From Microglena sp. YARC (taxonomy: Eukaryota; Chlorophyta; Chlorophyceae; Chlamydomonadales; Chlamydomonadaceae), in NCBI GenBank assembly GCA_022414725.1, contig CM039463.1:81883654-81947653 (forward strand): a stretch of 64,000 bases of DNA, read 5' to 3'. The notes under the pieces were generated by a model, which saw nothing but the letters and a program-made list of their open reading frames with translations, was not told the DNA's origin and made no database searches. The translations under genes were made by a program, and so were the position numbers. This document shows positions 30,301-43,730 of the stretch, piece after piece (the first letter of the stretch is position 1; each line of letters opens with the position of its first letter).

Positions 30301-33300
30301 ACTGCTGGTCAGAGCTAAACTCAAGTTCAAACTGAATAGACGGACAGGGGAGCTGTCTAGAAGAGAAAAACTCTGATAGCCGTGACATAAACCACCTCAT
30401 AGGATCCATTTTGAACCTCTTTTTCCCTGAAATGCGCAATTTATTTCTGAAGAACTTGCTTTATTGCTATGCAGGTGGAATACATGAGGCAGTGCGTGCG
30501 TCTGCATGTTGTCGCTCGACAAAAGTTCTAGGAGGACATCTGCAATTGAAGGATCACTGTCAAGTTAGATGGCTGGTTTATAATGAAAGAGGAGACACAT
30601 GTCATCATTCCCTGGTTTTAGGATGGCTAGGGCGTGGTCTGCAGTTTACGATGACCATGGATGCAGTCCAGGTCTTGAAAATACAAGGCCAGCACGTGTT
30701 GAAGATCAGCGATTCTAAAGGACGCCTGAAGGATTCTCTACTGCATTTATTTGGATGGGACACCTTTCCTTTCTGATTAGGTTTAGATCACAAATTGCTT
30801 TTTTGGATCTCCGGATTTTGTCAGGTTCATTTAGGTGGATTCCTGATTTCTGACATTTTAAAGGATGATTTTCCCAACATCTGGAAAATTGAGGAATCTG
30901 ACCATCATCATCATGATGTCCTATAAATATTCGTTGTTTGATAGAAATTTCTTCATAACTTGGACTTCCAATATGTCTTGCTTGCAGTGTCCTGAAAAAA
31001 TTCACTGCGATTTCTGGAAATTTTCAGGATGATGCTTTTTGAGACCTGGAAATCCCTGATTACTCGATTTTATTTGTTTTTCAACTTTCTAAAATTTTAC
31101 TGCGCTTCTGGAATTTTTCAGGACAATGCGTTTGATTTTAGAGAAATCTCTGATTTCAGCGTGATGATTTCTGGAATTTTCCAGGATGATGCTTTTGACA
31201 TCTAAATAATCCCTGATTTTTCGACTTAATTAGCTTTTCAGCGCCCTGAATTTTTTTGTGCGTTTTCTAGACATTTTTTGGATGATGCTTTTGATATTTG
31301 GGAATCCCCTGATTTTCCGATGTCATTTCTGATTTGACCCGGATTCATAATAAATTCGGGTCAGTTGTTAGGTGCCGTTTTCAGACGTAAACTGTAACAC
31401 GACTGTGAGAGAGAGACTAATGCCCACCTTCTCTTGCGCGCGGTAAGCCACCGCACCGTAGCCCCGCACCTTAGCCTGGCATCCGTACTGCCTGTACCAC
31501 TGTCTGACTTGGAGCTGACGCTTGTCCCTAGGCCGATAAAAGTGTCGAGATCGCACCGCAGCGCAGATCGCACCGCAAGCACATATTATCTTCCTCTTTT
31601 TACGACAATACGTCCTCCTTCCTTCTCCCACAATGCGTCCTCATTCCATGCTTCTAGACAATTGTGATAAGGTGCTTCCGACGTTATGATGGACAATTCG
31701 GATGAATGCACAGGTACGGAGCTTCCTGGTTGATGGCGCGCGTCCAAAGAAGACTCCTTTCCGTCGCATGAGCCTAGACGAACTGAACACGGTGCAAAGC
31801 ACACGCGAGGTGAGCAATCCTTGTTCGCATAGCTAGCTAGATAGCTCACATTTGAAAGAAGCAAACCACTATCGGTATAAAGCTTCCTACTTGGTGGGGC
31901 GTACCCATAGAAGACTCCTTTCCGTCGCATGAACCTTAACGAACTTGCTTGAGAACAAGTGCTTGAAAGCATCTTGTAAGCCAAAGTGCATGCTACTTCT
32001 TGTCCCTGCTTCTTGTGTACTCAGTCGTTTCCCAGCCGGTATCAACAGTTTCGCATCCATTGTTCAGGTCAAGATATCATGCATGGAGGGAAAGCTGCAC
32101 TTCTTTGTCCATATTGGTAAGTTCCTGCAATGTTCTCAAATGTGTATCTATCTTTCTCTGTACGCTTTAATTCTAAGAGAGCCTTCAAGAACAGGACTTG
32201 CAAAAGCCTTGTTAAGTGCAGCCATATCTGGTATATCATACCGATAGGGATTTTTAGCAGAGCCCCCCCACCAGATTCAACCGTTGCCTGTTTGACTGAC
32301 GACCGACCGAAAACATTGAAGCCTGACACATCAGCCAACTGCCTCATAACTAACTGGCTTCGGTCAGCTCCATTTCTGTTGCCACCTGTTGTTCCATTGT
32401 CAACACACTCAGCCAATTTTCCGCGTCACTTGCGACGCTGCATAGGACTTGTCTTTGAGGACTAAGCCTTTAGGACTAAGACTTTAGGACTGCTACACCC
32501 AGAAATTTAGGCAGTATGTACTATACCCTCGCCTGTCTTCTTTTCTTTCCTCGAAATAATTATACAATTGGTTGTTAACTTTAACTTGCCCTACGTTGCG
32601 TTAGGTTTGGCTGAATAGCTAGTCATTTTCCAGGTCGTCAAAGACGGCGAGCAGCCAAACTGCTGGTCAGAGCTAAACTCAAGTTCAAACTGAATAGACG
32701 GACAGGGGAGCTGTCTAGAAGAGAAAAACTCTGATAGCCGTGACATAAACCACCTCATAGGATCCATTTTGAACCTCTTTTTCCCTGAATGCGCAATTTA
32801 TTTCTGAAGAACTTGCTTTATTGCTATGCAGGTGGAATACATGAGGCAGTGCGTGTGTCTGCATGTTGTCGCTTGACAAAAGTTATAGGAGGACATCTAC
32901 AATTGAAGGATCACTGTCAAGTTAGATGGCTGGTTTATAATGAAAGAGGAGACACATGTCATCATTCCCTGGTTTTAGGATGGCTAGGGCGTGGTCTGCA
33001 GTTTACGATGACCATGGATGCAGTCCCAGGTCTTGAAAATACCAAGGCCAGCACGTGTTGAAGATCAGCGATTCTAAAGGACCGCCTGAAGGATTCTCTA
33101 CTGCATTTATTTGGATGGGACACCTTTCCTTTCTGATTAGGTTTAGATCACAAATTGCTTTTTTGGATCTCCGGATTTTGTCAGGTTCATTTAGGTGGAT
33201 TCCTGATTTTCTGACATTTTAAAGGATGATTTCCCAACATCTGGAAAAATTGAGGAATCTGACCATCATCATCATGATGTCCTATAAATATTCGTTGTTT

Positions 33301-36300
33301 GATAGAAATTTCTTCATAACTTGGACTTCCAATATGTCTTGCTTGCAGTGTCCTGAAAAAATTCACTGCGATTTCTGGAAATTTTCAGGATGATGCTTTT
33401 GAGACCTGGAAATCCCTGATTACTCGATTTTATTTGTTTTTTCAACTTTCTAAAATTTTACTGCGCTTTCTGGAATTTTTCAGGACAATGCGTTTGATTT
33501 TAGAGAAATCTCTGATTTCAGCGTGATGATTTCTGGAATTTTCCAGGATGATGCTTTTGACATCTAAATAATCCCTGATTTTTCGACTTAACTAGCTTTT
33601 CAGCGCCCTGAATTTTTTTGTGCGTTTTTCTAGACATTTTCTGGATGATGCTTTTGATATTTGGGAATCCCTGATTTTCCGATGTCATTTCTGATTTGAC
33701 CGGATTCATAATAAATTCGGGTCCAGTTGTTAGGTGCCGTTTTTCAGACGTAAACTGTAACACGACTGTGAGAGAGAGACTAATGCCCACCTTCTCTTGC
33801 GCGCGTAAGCCACCGCACCGTAGCCCACCGCACTTAGCCTGGCATCCGTACTGCCTGTACCACTGTCTGACTTGGAGCTGACGCTGTCCCTAGGCCGATA
33901 AAAGTGTCGAGATCGCACCGCAGCGCAGATCGCACCGCAGCACATATTATCTTCCTCTTTTTTACGACAATACGTCCTCCTTCCTTCTTCCCACAATGCG
34001 TCCTCATTCCATGCTTCTAGACAATTGTGATAAGGTGCTTCCGACGTTATGATGGACAATTCGGATGAATGCACCGGTACGGAGCTTCCTGGTTGATGGC
34101 GCGCATCCAAAAGAAGACTCCTTTCCGTCGCATGAGCCTAGACGAACTGAACACGGGTGCAAAGCACACGCGAGGTGAGCAATCCTTGTTCGCATAGCTA
34201 GCTAGATAGCTCACTTTGAAAAGAAGCAAACCACTATCGGTATAAAGCTTCCTACTTGGTGGGGCGTACCATAGAAGACTCCTTTCCGTCGCATGAACCT
34301 TAACGAACTTGCTTGAGAACAAGTGCTTGAAAGCATCTTGTAGCCAAAGTGCATGCTACTCTTCTTGTCCCTGCTTCTTGTGTACTCAGTCGTTTCCCAG
34401 CCGGTATCAACAGTTTGTATCCATTGTTCAGGTCAAGATATCATGCATGGAGGGAAAGCTGCACTTCTTTGTCCATATTGGTAAGTTCCTGCAATGTTCT
34501 CAAATGTGTATCTATCTTTCTCTGTACGCTTTAATTCTAGAGAGCCTTCCAAGAACAGGACTTGCAAAAGCCTTGTTAAGTGCAGCCATATCTGGTATAT
34601 CATACCGATAGGATTTTAGCAGAGCCCCCCCACCAGATTCAACCCGTTGCCTGTTTGACTGACCGACCGACCGAAACATTGAAGCCTGACACATCAGCAA
34701 CTGCCTCATAACTAAACTGGCTTCGGTCAGCTCCATTCTGTTGCCACTGTTGTTCCATTGCTTCAACACACTCAGCCAATTTTCCGCGTCACTTGCGACG
34801 CTGCATAGGACTTGTCTTTGAGGACTAACCTTTAGGACTAAGATTTAGGACTGCTACACCCAGAAATTTAGGCAGTATGTACTATAAACCCTCGCCTGTT
34901 CTTCTTTTCTTTCCTCGAAATAATTATACAATTGGTTGTTAACTTTAACTTGCCCTACGTTGCGTTAGGTTTGGCTGAATAGCTAGTCATTTTCCAGGTC
35001 GTCAAAGACGGCGAGCAGCCAACTGCTGGTCAGAGCTAAAAAAACTCAAGTTCAAACTGAATAGACGGACAGGGGGAGCTGTCTAGAAGAGAAAAACTCT
35101 GATAGCCGTGACATAAACCACCTCATAGGATCCATTTTGAACCTCTTTTTCCCTGAATGCGCAATTTATTTCTGAAGAACTTGCTTTATTGCTATGCAGG
35201 TGGAATACATGAGGCAGTGCGTGTGTCTTGCATGTTGTCGCTTGACAAAAGTTCTAGGAGGACATCTACAATTGAAGGATCACTGTCAAGTTAGATGGCT
35301 GGTTTATAATGAAAGAGAGACACATGTCATCATTCCCTGGTTTTAGGATGGCTAGGGCGTGGTCTGCAGTTACGATGACCATGGATGCAGTCCCAGTCTT
35401 GAAAATACCAAGGCCAGCACGTGTTGAAGATCAGCGATTCTAAAGGACCGCCTGAAGGATTCTCTACTGCATTTATTTGGATGGGACACCTTTCCCTTTC
35501 TGATTAGGTTTAGATCACAAATTGCTTTTTTTGGATCTCCGGATTTTGTCAGGTTCATTTAGGTGGATTCCTGATTTTCTGACATTTTAAAGGATGATTT
35601 CCCAACATCTGGAAAAATTGAGGAATCTGACCATCATCATCATGATGTCCTATAAATATTCGTTGTTTGATAGAAATTTCTTCATAACTTGGACTTCCAA
35701 TATGTCTTGCTTGCAGTGTCCTGAAAAAATTCACTGCGATTTCTGGACATTTTCAGGATGATGCTTTTGAGACCTGGAAATCCCTGATTACTCGATTTTA
35801 TTTATTTTTCAACTTTCTAAAATTTTACTGCGCTTTCTGGAATTTTTCAGGACAATGCGTTTGATTTTAGAGAAATCTCTGATTTCAGCGTGATGATTTC
35901 TGGAATTTTCCAGGATGATGCTTTTGACATCTAAATAATCCCTGATTTTTCGACTTAATTAGCTTTTCAGCGCCCTGAATTTTTGTGTGCGTTTTCTAGA
36001 CATTTTCTGGATGATGCTTTTGATATTTGGGAATCCCCTGATTTTCCGATGTCATTTCTGATTTGACCCGGATTCATAATAAATTCGGGTCCAGTTGTTA
36101 GGTGCCGTTTTTCAGACGTAAACTGTAACACGACTGTGAGAGAGAGACTAATGCCCACCTTCTCTGCGCGCGTTAAGCCACCGCACCGTAGCCCACCGCA
36201 CCTTAGCCTGCATCCGTACTGCCTGTACCACTGTCTGACTTGGAGCTGACGCTGTCCCTAGGCCGATAAAAGTGTCGAGATCGCACCGCAGCGCAGCTCG

Positions 36301-36981
36301 CACCGCAGCGCAGATCGCACCGCAGCACATATTATCTTCCTCTTTTTACGACAATACGTCCTCCTTCCTTCTTCCCACAATGCGTCCATTTCCATGCTTC
36401 TAGACAATTGTGATAAGGTGCTTCCGACGTTATGATGGACAATTCGGATGAATGCACAGGTACGGAGCTTCCTGTTGATGGCGCGCGTCCAAAGAAGACT
36501 CCTTTTCCGTCGCATGAGCCTAGACGAACTGAACACGGGTGCAAAGCACACGCGAGTGAGCAATCCTGTTCGCATAGCTAGCTAGATAGCTCACATTTGA
36601 AAGAAGCAAACCACTATCGTATAAAGCTTCTACTTGGTGGGCGTACCCATAGAAGACTCCTTTCCGTCGCATGAACCTTAACGAACTTGCTTGAGAACAA
36701 GTGCTTGAAAGCATCTTGTAAGCCAAAGTGCATGCTACTTCTTGTCCCTGCTTCTTGTGTACTCAGTCGTTTCCCAGCCGGCTATCAACAGTTTCGCATC
36801 CATTGTTCAGGTCAAGATATCATGCATGGAGGAAAGCTGCACTTCTTTGTCCATATTGTAAGTTCCTGCAATTTTCTCAAATGTGTATCTATCTTTCTCT
36901 GTACGCTTTAATTCTAGAAGAGCCTTCCAAGAACAGGACTTGCAAAGCCTTGTTAAGTGCAGCCATATACTGGTATATCAT
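24383..36981. repeat. Tandem satellite of 2.35-kb units, five full plus one truncated
   Basis: Units start at CCACCTTCTCTTGCGCGCG: about 24383, 26720, 29078, 31424, 33787 and 36155 (lengths 2337, 2358, 2346, 2363, 2368, then about 827 bp). Each has, in order: a CGCACCGCAGC microsatellite of 1-3 copies; two diverged copies of AGAAGACTCCTTTCCGTCGC; the 15785-type dispersed repeat; a retroposon 3' block; a frame of 90 codons (intact at 25722, 28075 and 32789); and a T-rich tail of about 100-bp subrepeats. Splice-like sites exist but I cannot show that the unit is a gene. Units 1 and 2 are clean; units 3, 5 and 6 carry many single-base indels. Confidence 0.88.
26290..26650. repeat. Internal subrepeats of the satellite unit, about 85-100 bp
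   Basis: Four degenerate copies of TTTCTGGAATTTTCCAGGAT plus GATGCTTTTGA, AATCCCTGATTTT and CGA. The core CTGGAATTTTCCAG is close to palindromic. The same block recurs in every unit, so the satellite is hierarchical. Confidence 0.75.
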
Positions 36982-37182
36982 TTTACCGTCTTGTTTTCCC
37001 TTGTATTTCGGTGTCTGCCCCAAGTTTCATCGGAACTATGAACTTTGGAAGGTCTCCACACCTGTTACCGTTGCCAAGCCAGTTGTGGCACTTAAGAGCC
37101 TTTCCGCCTCCAAATCGGATGTGCACCGCCACCACGCAACCTGGCGACACCAGTTGGGAAGAGCCCCGACCCTAACACGGCA

Positions 37183-39255
37183 ATGCAACAAAAAGCAGAC
37201 GAAGATTGCCCACCTTGCGGGCGCAAGGTGCATCATTTGCAAGAGCAAAATTGCTGCGCTGCAGAAGCAGGGTAGGAATGTAGGATGAGTTGGAGGTTGG
37301 TGTAATGTTGAATGTTGAGGGTGGTGGGGTGGGATAGTGAGATTTTGCGGCCAGGATTGTAGGATTAGAGACTAAGTTGGAATGTATAAAATGCACCAGC
37401 TGCTGACCAGGGGCCCCCTAAAGCTCTAACAACTTGGGTGCAAAAACATTTTTAAATCGATATTATCCTAGGGAGAGTAACTTAAACTTAAACATTAATA
37501 TTACACAATGTTAGGTGGAACAACATTGATATTACATGGCCAAGGGGGTGGCGCCTGCGGGCTTGGGTTTGCTACTTCCGACTGTTAGCATGTAGTACAC
37601 TTACTACACTGTACACTAGTAGGTGCCTAGGTGGTACAAGGTGAGATACAGAAGGCCTGGGTGCGGGTAGGCATACACCAGTCCGCCCATGTAAAGTATG
37701 AGCAGTACAACTCAGTTTTATTTGCCTGTGGCTTCTCTTGTGTCACTCACCTTCAATCTAGTACCGGTGCATGACCAGTTCTAGGAAGAAACGGGTCCCG
37801 TGGAAATATTAAGTGTGTGATCCAGGTCAAGTTCAATACGAACATCATGTGATTCTTGAATGTAGCGATGAAGACCTTTTGAATACAAGACATAATTACC
37901 AGAACCGGCAGAACCTGATTTCCCAAACTGAGAACAGAATGATTCCTCGAAATTAATTGATATGCAATCCAGAGGTGATAGGTTGTGAGAAGTTGCTTTG
38001 CCAGATCTAGTATATTTTATACAAATGCTTGACTTGAAAGGATTCGCTGAAAGGCTGGAGCCATGGAACCAAGTTTAAGTTCAAGTTATAAGAAAAAATC
38101 ATGAGAAAAGTGAAGATCAAAGATAAGGGGGGGAGGAATGGACAACCGTCAAAAAGCAATATCTACCTAGGTGAAAGGTTTAGGTTTAGGGAGGATACTA
38201 AGCACATAGGAAAATGACTTTGCAAAGAGCTTGACTTTTCATAGTATGGTCAACCTGTCAACCTCAGGTCCTCAGTCGTACTCTTGTGATCGCTTGTGGA
38301 CCGGGTCGATGGGTGCTTGTAAGAGTGATAAAGTGATTTTGGGGGGAATGGGTCATTGAGTGCCTGTAAGAGTGACAGTGATTGTTTGGGGACTGGGTCA
38401 TTCAGTGGTTGTTAGAGTGATAGAGTGATTGTTTGGGGGCCAGGTCATTGAGTCCTGGTTAAAGCCCTCCTGTTTGTCTATCATTATCTTGATTATTTGA
38501 GGTCGTGCGATTCCCCTTTACCTCATTGCTTACCCCCTGGTAATGAACATCTTACCGATGTCAGGGCGCCCTACTTCAACACACATAAAGAGCCTGATCT
38601 GAGTGATGGGAACTAAGTGCCAAGGGTCAAAGGTGATAGAGATATACTGCAGGAGACATTCGACATAAATGTAACTTTTCTGCTTTGCTTTCTGTTTGCT
38701 CTTAACAGTGGAGCAAGTACAGGAGCAAGAGTATGAGGCAATGAAGTCGTCTACCCGTGAAGAGGAAGAAGCAAAGCAGCATGAGAGGGAGACCATCATG
38801 TCATCCATCCACAGGGTGGAGCAAGTAATGAAGCAAGAGACTGAAGCCATCAAGTCATCTATTCATGGAGTGGAGCAAAGGATTCAGCAGCAGACAGCAG
38901 AGGTAACCGGGGCACTCGTCAGAACATCGGAGCAGACCACAAGGCAAGAGATAGAGGCCTTGAAGTCATATCTCCAGGGAGTGGAGCGGAGCAGGAAGCA
39001 GGAGGCAGAGAGTACCATGGCACTCATTACAACCTTGGAACAGAGCATGAAACAGGAAGCAGAGAGAACCAGGGCACTCATAATGACCTTGGAACCGAAC
39101 ATGAAGCAGCCTGTGACAGACAGCACCAAGTCCTCAGAGGCAAGTAGCACTCCATCCACATCCAAGCCCTGCCCAAACCACAGACTTACATGCAATATTG
39201 GCCATATATACACTGAGGGAGTAGTTACTCACACTCACTTCCAGCGCAGCGTCTA

Positions 39256-39294
<39 letters not shown>

Positions 39295-39390
39295 CCCTCA
39301 CACACACACACACACACACTCACACACTCACACACACGCACTTATATGGAGTAGATGACGCACACTTGCATACTGATCAATCACAGGTAG

Positions 39391-39425
<35 letters not shown>

Positions 39426-42400
39426 ATTTTGGGAATAGTGGTGATTGCTTGGTTCACTTGATTGTGGGCATAGTGGTGCTTGCTTGTTTCACCTGCCTGG
39501 TAGTGGGTAGTGGTGTGGATACAAGGGAGTCAGTGGGGAGTGGTGTGGTACCAAGGGCTCTTGGGAATAGTGGTGATTGCTTGGTTCACTTACTATCACT
39601 TCCACCTTACACATGCACATACACACATGCAGGCAGAGGCCAAATATAGGTGGCCAGATGTCAGTTACAGAAATTTGATTGAGGCATCCAAGGCAGGAGA
39701 TCTTGCTGGAGTCCTCTCCCTCTTGAAGAGGGGCGCCCTAACTAAATTCTCTGTTGATGATAAGGTAACTCAGCTTCCCTCCAATTGTTGTATTGGTTGT
39801 GAGTAAGATCTAGGTCATGTGCCACTCTCGTGAAGCAGGCAACAATCTCATGGTCAGGTAGTCTGGGCCTATCTGAATGAATGTTCCATTCTTGCAAGCA
39901 AGACTGGCGGCAGGCAAATGTGAGCCTTGTCTATGTAGGGGCGTCAATATAATACGTAGCTGTCCAGCATTGCTGACATGTTGGGGCTGAGACCAAAGGC
40001 TGGCCCAGGAAGCTGTCTAGCAGCTGCAGTGTGTAACCAAAAAAGAAAAGCACATTACTAAAGAATGTCGTTGCATCACCTTCAAACATGATTTTATGCA
40101 TTACATGATTTACACTTGAATATTATGTGAATATTGAATCTGGCATGATCGTGTGCTTGTAAATGTAAAGTGCAATGTTGTGTATATGCATATGATTTAA
40201 ATATTGAATTTGACAGATGGAACTGAGTCACTTCCTGTTCCGGGAGAATCTGTTGGTGTTGTGTTATCTTGGTTGATGGCAGACGAGCTGTCGAGGATGA
40301 GATGCATTACATAATGGAATGCCCTTCATATTATGGAGATAGGAAAATGCTGTGATAAAGTTGGAATATACTACAAGAAGCATTTAATAGTTAGAATATA
40401 AGGATGATAATGAACACCGTAACCATTCAATGTTGGTAGTATTTTACAACTTGTATAAACAAATGTGATAACAAAAGAACGCTATTTGTTATAAATAGCA
40501 CTTCACAGACACACACATACAAACACAAATGTGAAAACTGACCACTTGTAAACTATCTAATGACTGAACTCTTACAGGGAAGCTTCACACCCCTGCATTG
40601 GGCTGCACGACAGGGCCACCTTGACTGCCTAAATGCTTTGGTGGAAGCCGGAGCCAAGGTGGATGCTGGGAACGTTGTAAGAATGCAAATCATTGCATCT
40701 TGTGCCAAATGATTGTACATACACATGCATTCTGGTGTGAAATGTGCATTTGTTTTCATGCGGATATCAATCGCTTCAAACCACACTCTACCTCATATTG
40801 AACCACATTCACAATGATTGATTGATTGATTTTATACCCCGATGTCATTCCCAACTTGGCAGAACTTCTGCTTGGTTGTGTCTTGCCCTGCATCTTGTCC
40901 TGCCCTGCGTCTTGTCATGGTTGGCGCTGGATTTGGTGTTGGGGTGGGTTTGCAGGTAGGGTTGAGGTTGGCCTTTGCTGGTAGGGTTGGGGTTCGCAAG
41001 TGGGGGTTGCTGGTAGGAATTGGGCTGGGGTGTGTTTGTTGTTCGGTGTTAGGCGCTGATGGTAAGTGGATTTGGTGGGGTTAGTTGTTTAGCACATGAG
41101 AGCACTAACCGCTTACACACCATCTGATCATGTTCATTGTATCTACTTTGCAGTATGGTAGTACACCCCTGTATGGAGCTGCTGGACTCGGCCACCTTGA
41201 CTGCCTAAATGCTTTGGTGGAAGCCAGAGCCAAGGTGGATGCTGGGGACAGAGTAAGATTGAATATTATCACAGCACGTGCCAAATTATTGTATGCCTAC
41301 ATGCATGCTAGTGTGAAATATGCATATGTATTTGTGGATATCAATCGCTTCAGACCACAATCAACCTCATATTGCCCCACATTCACAATGATTGATTGAT
41401 TTCACACCTTGATTTCATTCCTCCCAATTTAATAGAAATTGAAAAATGATTATTCAATGAGACTGCTGGGTTGTGTCTTGCCCTGCATCTTGTCTTGGTT
41501 GTGTCTTGTCTTGTCTTGGCGTTGGAGTTGGTGCTGGGGTGAGTTTGCGGGAAGGGCTGGGGTTGGGCTTTGCGGGTAGGGTTGGGGTTGGGCTTTGTGG
41601 GTGGGGGTTGCTGGTAGGGCTGGGCTGGGTGTGTTGATTGTTCGGTGTTAGGCGCTGGTGCCATGTGGATTAGGTAGGGTTAGTTGTTTGGCACATGAGA
41701 ACAGTCATCACTTGCACAACATCTGATCACGTTCATTGTATGTACTTTGCAGTATGGCAGTACACCCCTGCACAGAGCTGTTGGAAAGGGCCACCTGGAC
41801 TGCCTACTTGCTTTGGTGAAAGCAGGAGCAAATGTAGATGTCAAGGACTGGGTAAGAAAGCACCATTGTGGGATGCGCATAGCAGCTTTTAGGCAGCTCC
41901 TATGGCTGCCTAGATATTCAGCCAAAGTGATAGGAGGCTAGTGCGCCAGGAAGCTGATTCAATCAGCTTTCCAGCACTGCTGGAATTTATTGTCGAGCCC
42001 AATGGCTGCGTCTGGGGGGTGCAGTGCGTAATTAAGAGGAAATAATTGTACTAGAGAGTGTCGTTGCACCTTCTTATTACATGATCTTTAAATTGTTGGT
42101 ATGATTAGAATGTTGTGTACATGCATATCAAGAAACAGGACCTTGGGGCTAACCGCAGACCAAATAGCCCGAATAACCCTAATAGGGCTATTAGCTAAAT
42201 AAGCCGTAATAGTGCACAACTTATTTAGCCAAACTTCGCCAAAATAACCCAGGAACAGCGCCATGTGTCTAGGAGAGTGTTGTTATGCATCCTACTGACC
42301 TTTGTGGCAAATGTGTATGATCTGTCCATCATGGGTCCATGATGAAGTAGCTCGTAACTGCGGGAGCGAACAGAGTTCACCGTATTATTATATCAACGGG

Positions 42401-43253
42401 TTACATTAGAGGGAAAAAGTATGTAAGTACATAATAGAATATGGCAATCATCCTGGATGGGTCTGTTCAAACTCTAGACCACTGTTTATTTGTTGGTCTA
42501 CGTAGGGTACGTACGACTGGCTGCGTAGGGTACGTACAATGGGCTACATAAGGGCTACGTAGTATACGTACGTAGGGTTACGTAGGGCTACGTACGACGA
42601 CTTGCTATTTCTCTTCTCTTCACATCTAACTAGCGGTATAATTACGGGAATTCTTTTAGCACTAGCAGGCGCTATTAGCGCTTAACTCCTACCCCTACAC
42701 CCCACACACACCTCCCTCCGAACCCTATGCATATGATTCAAATATTGAATCTGACAGATAAAACTGAGTCACCTCCTGTTCCAATCCGAGCATCCGTAGC
42801 TGTTGTGTTATCTTGGTTGATGGCAGACAAGCTGTTGAGGATACAATGCATTTTATAATGAAATGCCCTTAATATTCTGCAGGTAGGAAATGCTCTTTGA
42901 TAACTTGGAATTCAACTTGATACAGCATTTAATAGCTATAATATGAGGATGACAATGAAACCTGTAACCATTCAAGGTTGGAAGTATTTGTCAACTTCTA
43001 TAAATAAATGTGATCGAAAAAATAAAACGCAATTGTATATAAATAGCACTTAATGACGAACACTTGCACACATACAAACATGAAATATGCATGAAAATAC
43101 TAACTGCTTGCACAACACAAAATACAAAACTCTTGTATTGTCCCTACCTTGCAGAAAAATACCACACCCCTGCTTCGGGCTGCACAAACAGGCCATCTTG
43201 ACTGCCTAAATTCTTTGGTGGAAGCTGGAGCCAAGGTGGATGCCAAGGGCATT
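37183..43253 (+). pseudogene. Coiled-coil/ankyrin gene, copy 1, truncated at the 3' end
   Basis: Matches copy 2 with exons 37183-37271, 38709-39139, 39633-39764, 40578-40676, 41154-41252, 41753-41851 and 43155-43253. Three things break it. Exon 1 has four extra single bases relative to copy 2 (in A, C, T and A runs), shifting its frame. The upstream region is replaced by a truncated satellite unit joined near 36981. The last three exons of copy 2 are absent because block 1 ends in a G-rich tract at about 43618. Exons 2-7 remain intact and correctly bordered, so partial transcripts could exist. The exon 1 changes may be sequencing error, but the loss of the 3' end is structural. Confidence 0.75.
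42129..42726. mobile_element. 598-bp insertion in an ankyrin-gene intron, 8-bp target duplication (copy 1)
   Basis: ATGCATAT flanks both sides (42121-42128 and 42727-42734). The related intron at 40190 has the uninterrupted site, so the insertion is defined by an internal empty-site comparison. The insert starts CAAGAAACAGGACC and ends CCTCCGAACCCT. It contains a 10-bp perfect stem (GCTAAATAAG / CTTATTTAGC) and a TACGTA-rich cluster. No long terminal inverted repeat or ORF is visible. Confidence 0.7.
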
Positions 43254-43451
43254 GTAAGAATGACTATCATTGCAGCACATGCCAAATGATTGCTTGCAAA
43301 CATGCATGCTAGGGTGAAATGTGCATTTGTATTCATGCAGACATCAATCGCTTCAAACCACAATGAACCTTATATTGCACCACATTCACAATGATTGATT
43401 GAATTCCCACCCTGGTTTCATTCCTCCCCATTTTTAGAACTTGAAAAATTG

Positions 43452-43730
43452 CTAATCAAGGAGACTGCTTGGTTGTGCCTTGCCCTTCATCTTGTCTTGG
43501 TTGCATCTTGTCTTGGTTGGCGTTGGAGTTGGTGTTGGGATGGATTTGCGGGAAGGGCTGGGGTTGGTCTTCGCAAGTAGGGTTGGGGTTTGCGGGGGTT
43601 TGCGGGGTTGCGGGGGGGGGGCAGATTGGACCCTCGCCTTCACCGCCGTGAGGGAGCTTTGACCGCGTTGCTGAATGCGGAGATTGCTTGGACGGGAGCT
43701 GGCGCTCTGGGAAAAGAGGGCAGGTCTCAT
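43452..43730 (-). pseudogene. Truncated, fused copy of the transit-peptide gene's 5' end
   Basis: The first 37 codons (MRPALFSQSASSRPSN onward, two residues different from the intact gene) and the full upstream region are present. At 43618 the frame crosses the duplication junction into antisense ankyrin-intron sequence and continues for 55 Pro/Thr/Lys-rich codons to a stop at 43452. The mature domain is lost. If transcribed from the duplicated promoter it would encode a transit-like peptide with a novel tail. Confidence 0.75.

Larger units (their letters stand above)
23441..43618. repeat. Segmental duplication, block 1
   Basis: Starts inside the transit-peptide gene at GGGCAGATTGG (23441) and runs through that gene's promoter, the 2.35-kb satellite and a truncated ankyrin gene, ending in a G-rich tract near 43618 where block 2 begins with the same GGGCAGATTGG. 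Offset to block 2 is 20178 bp in the leader and about 10203-10224 bp in the ankyrin part; the difference is extra satellite units in block 1. Confidence 0.85.
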
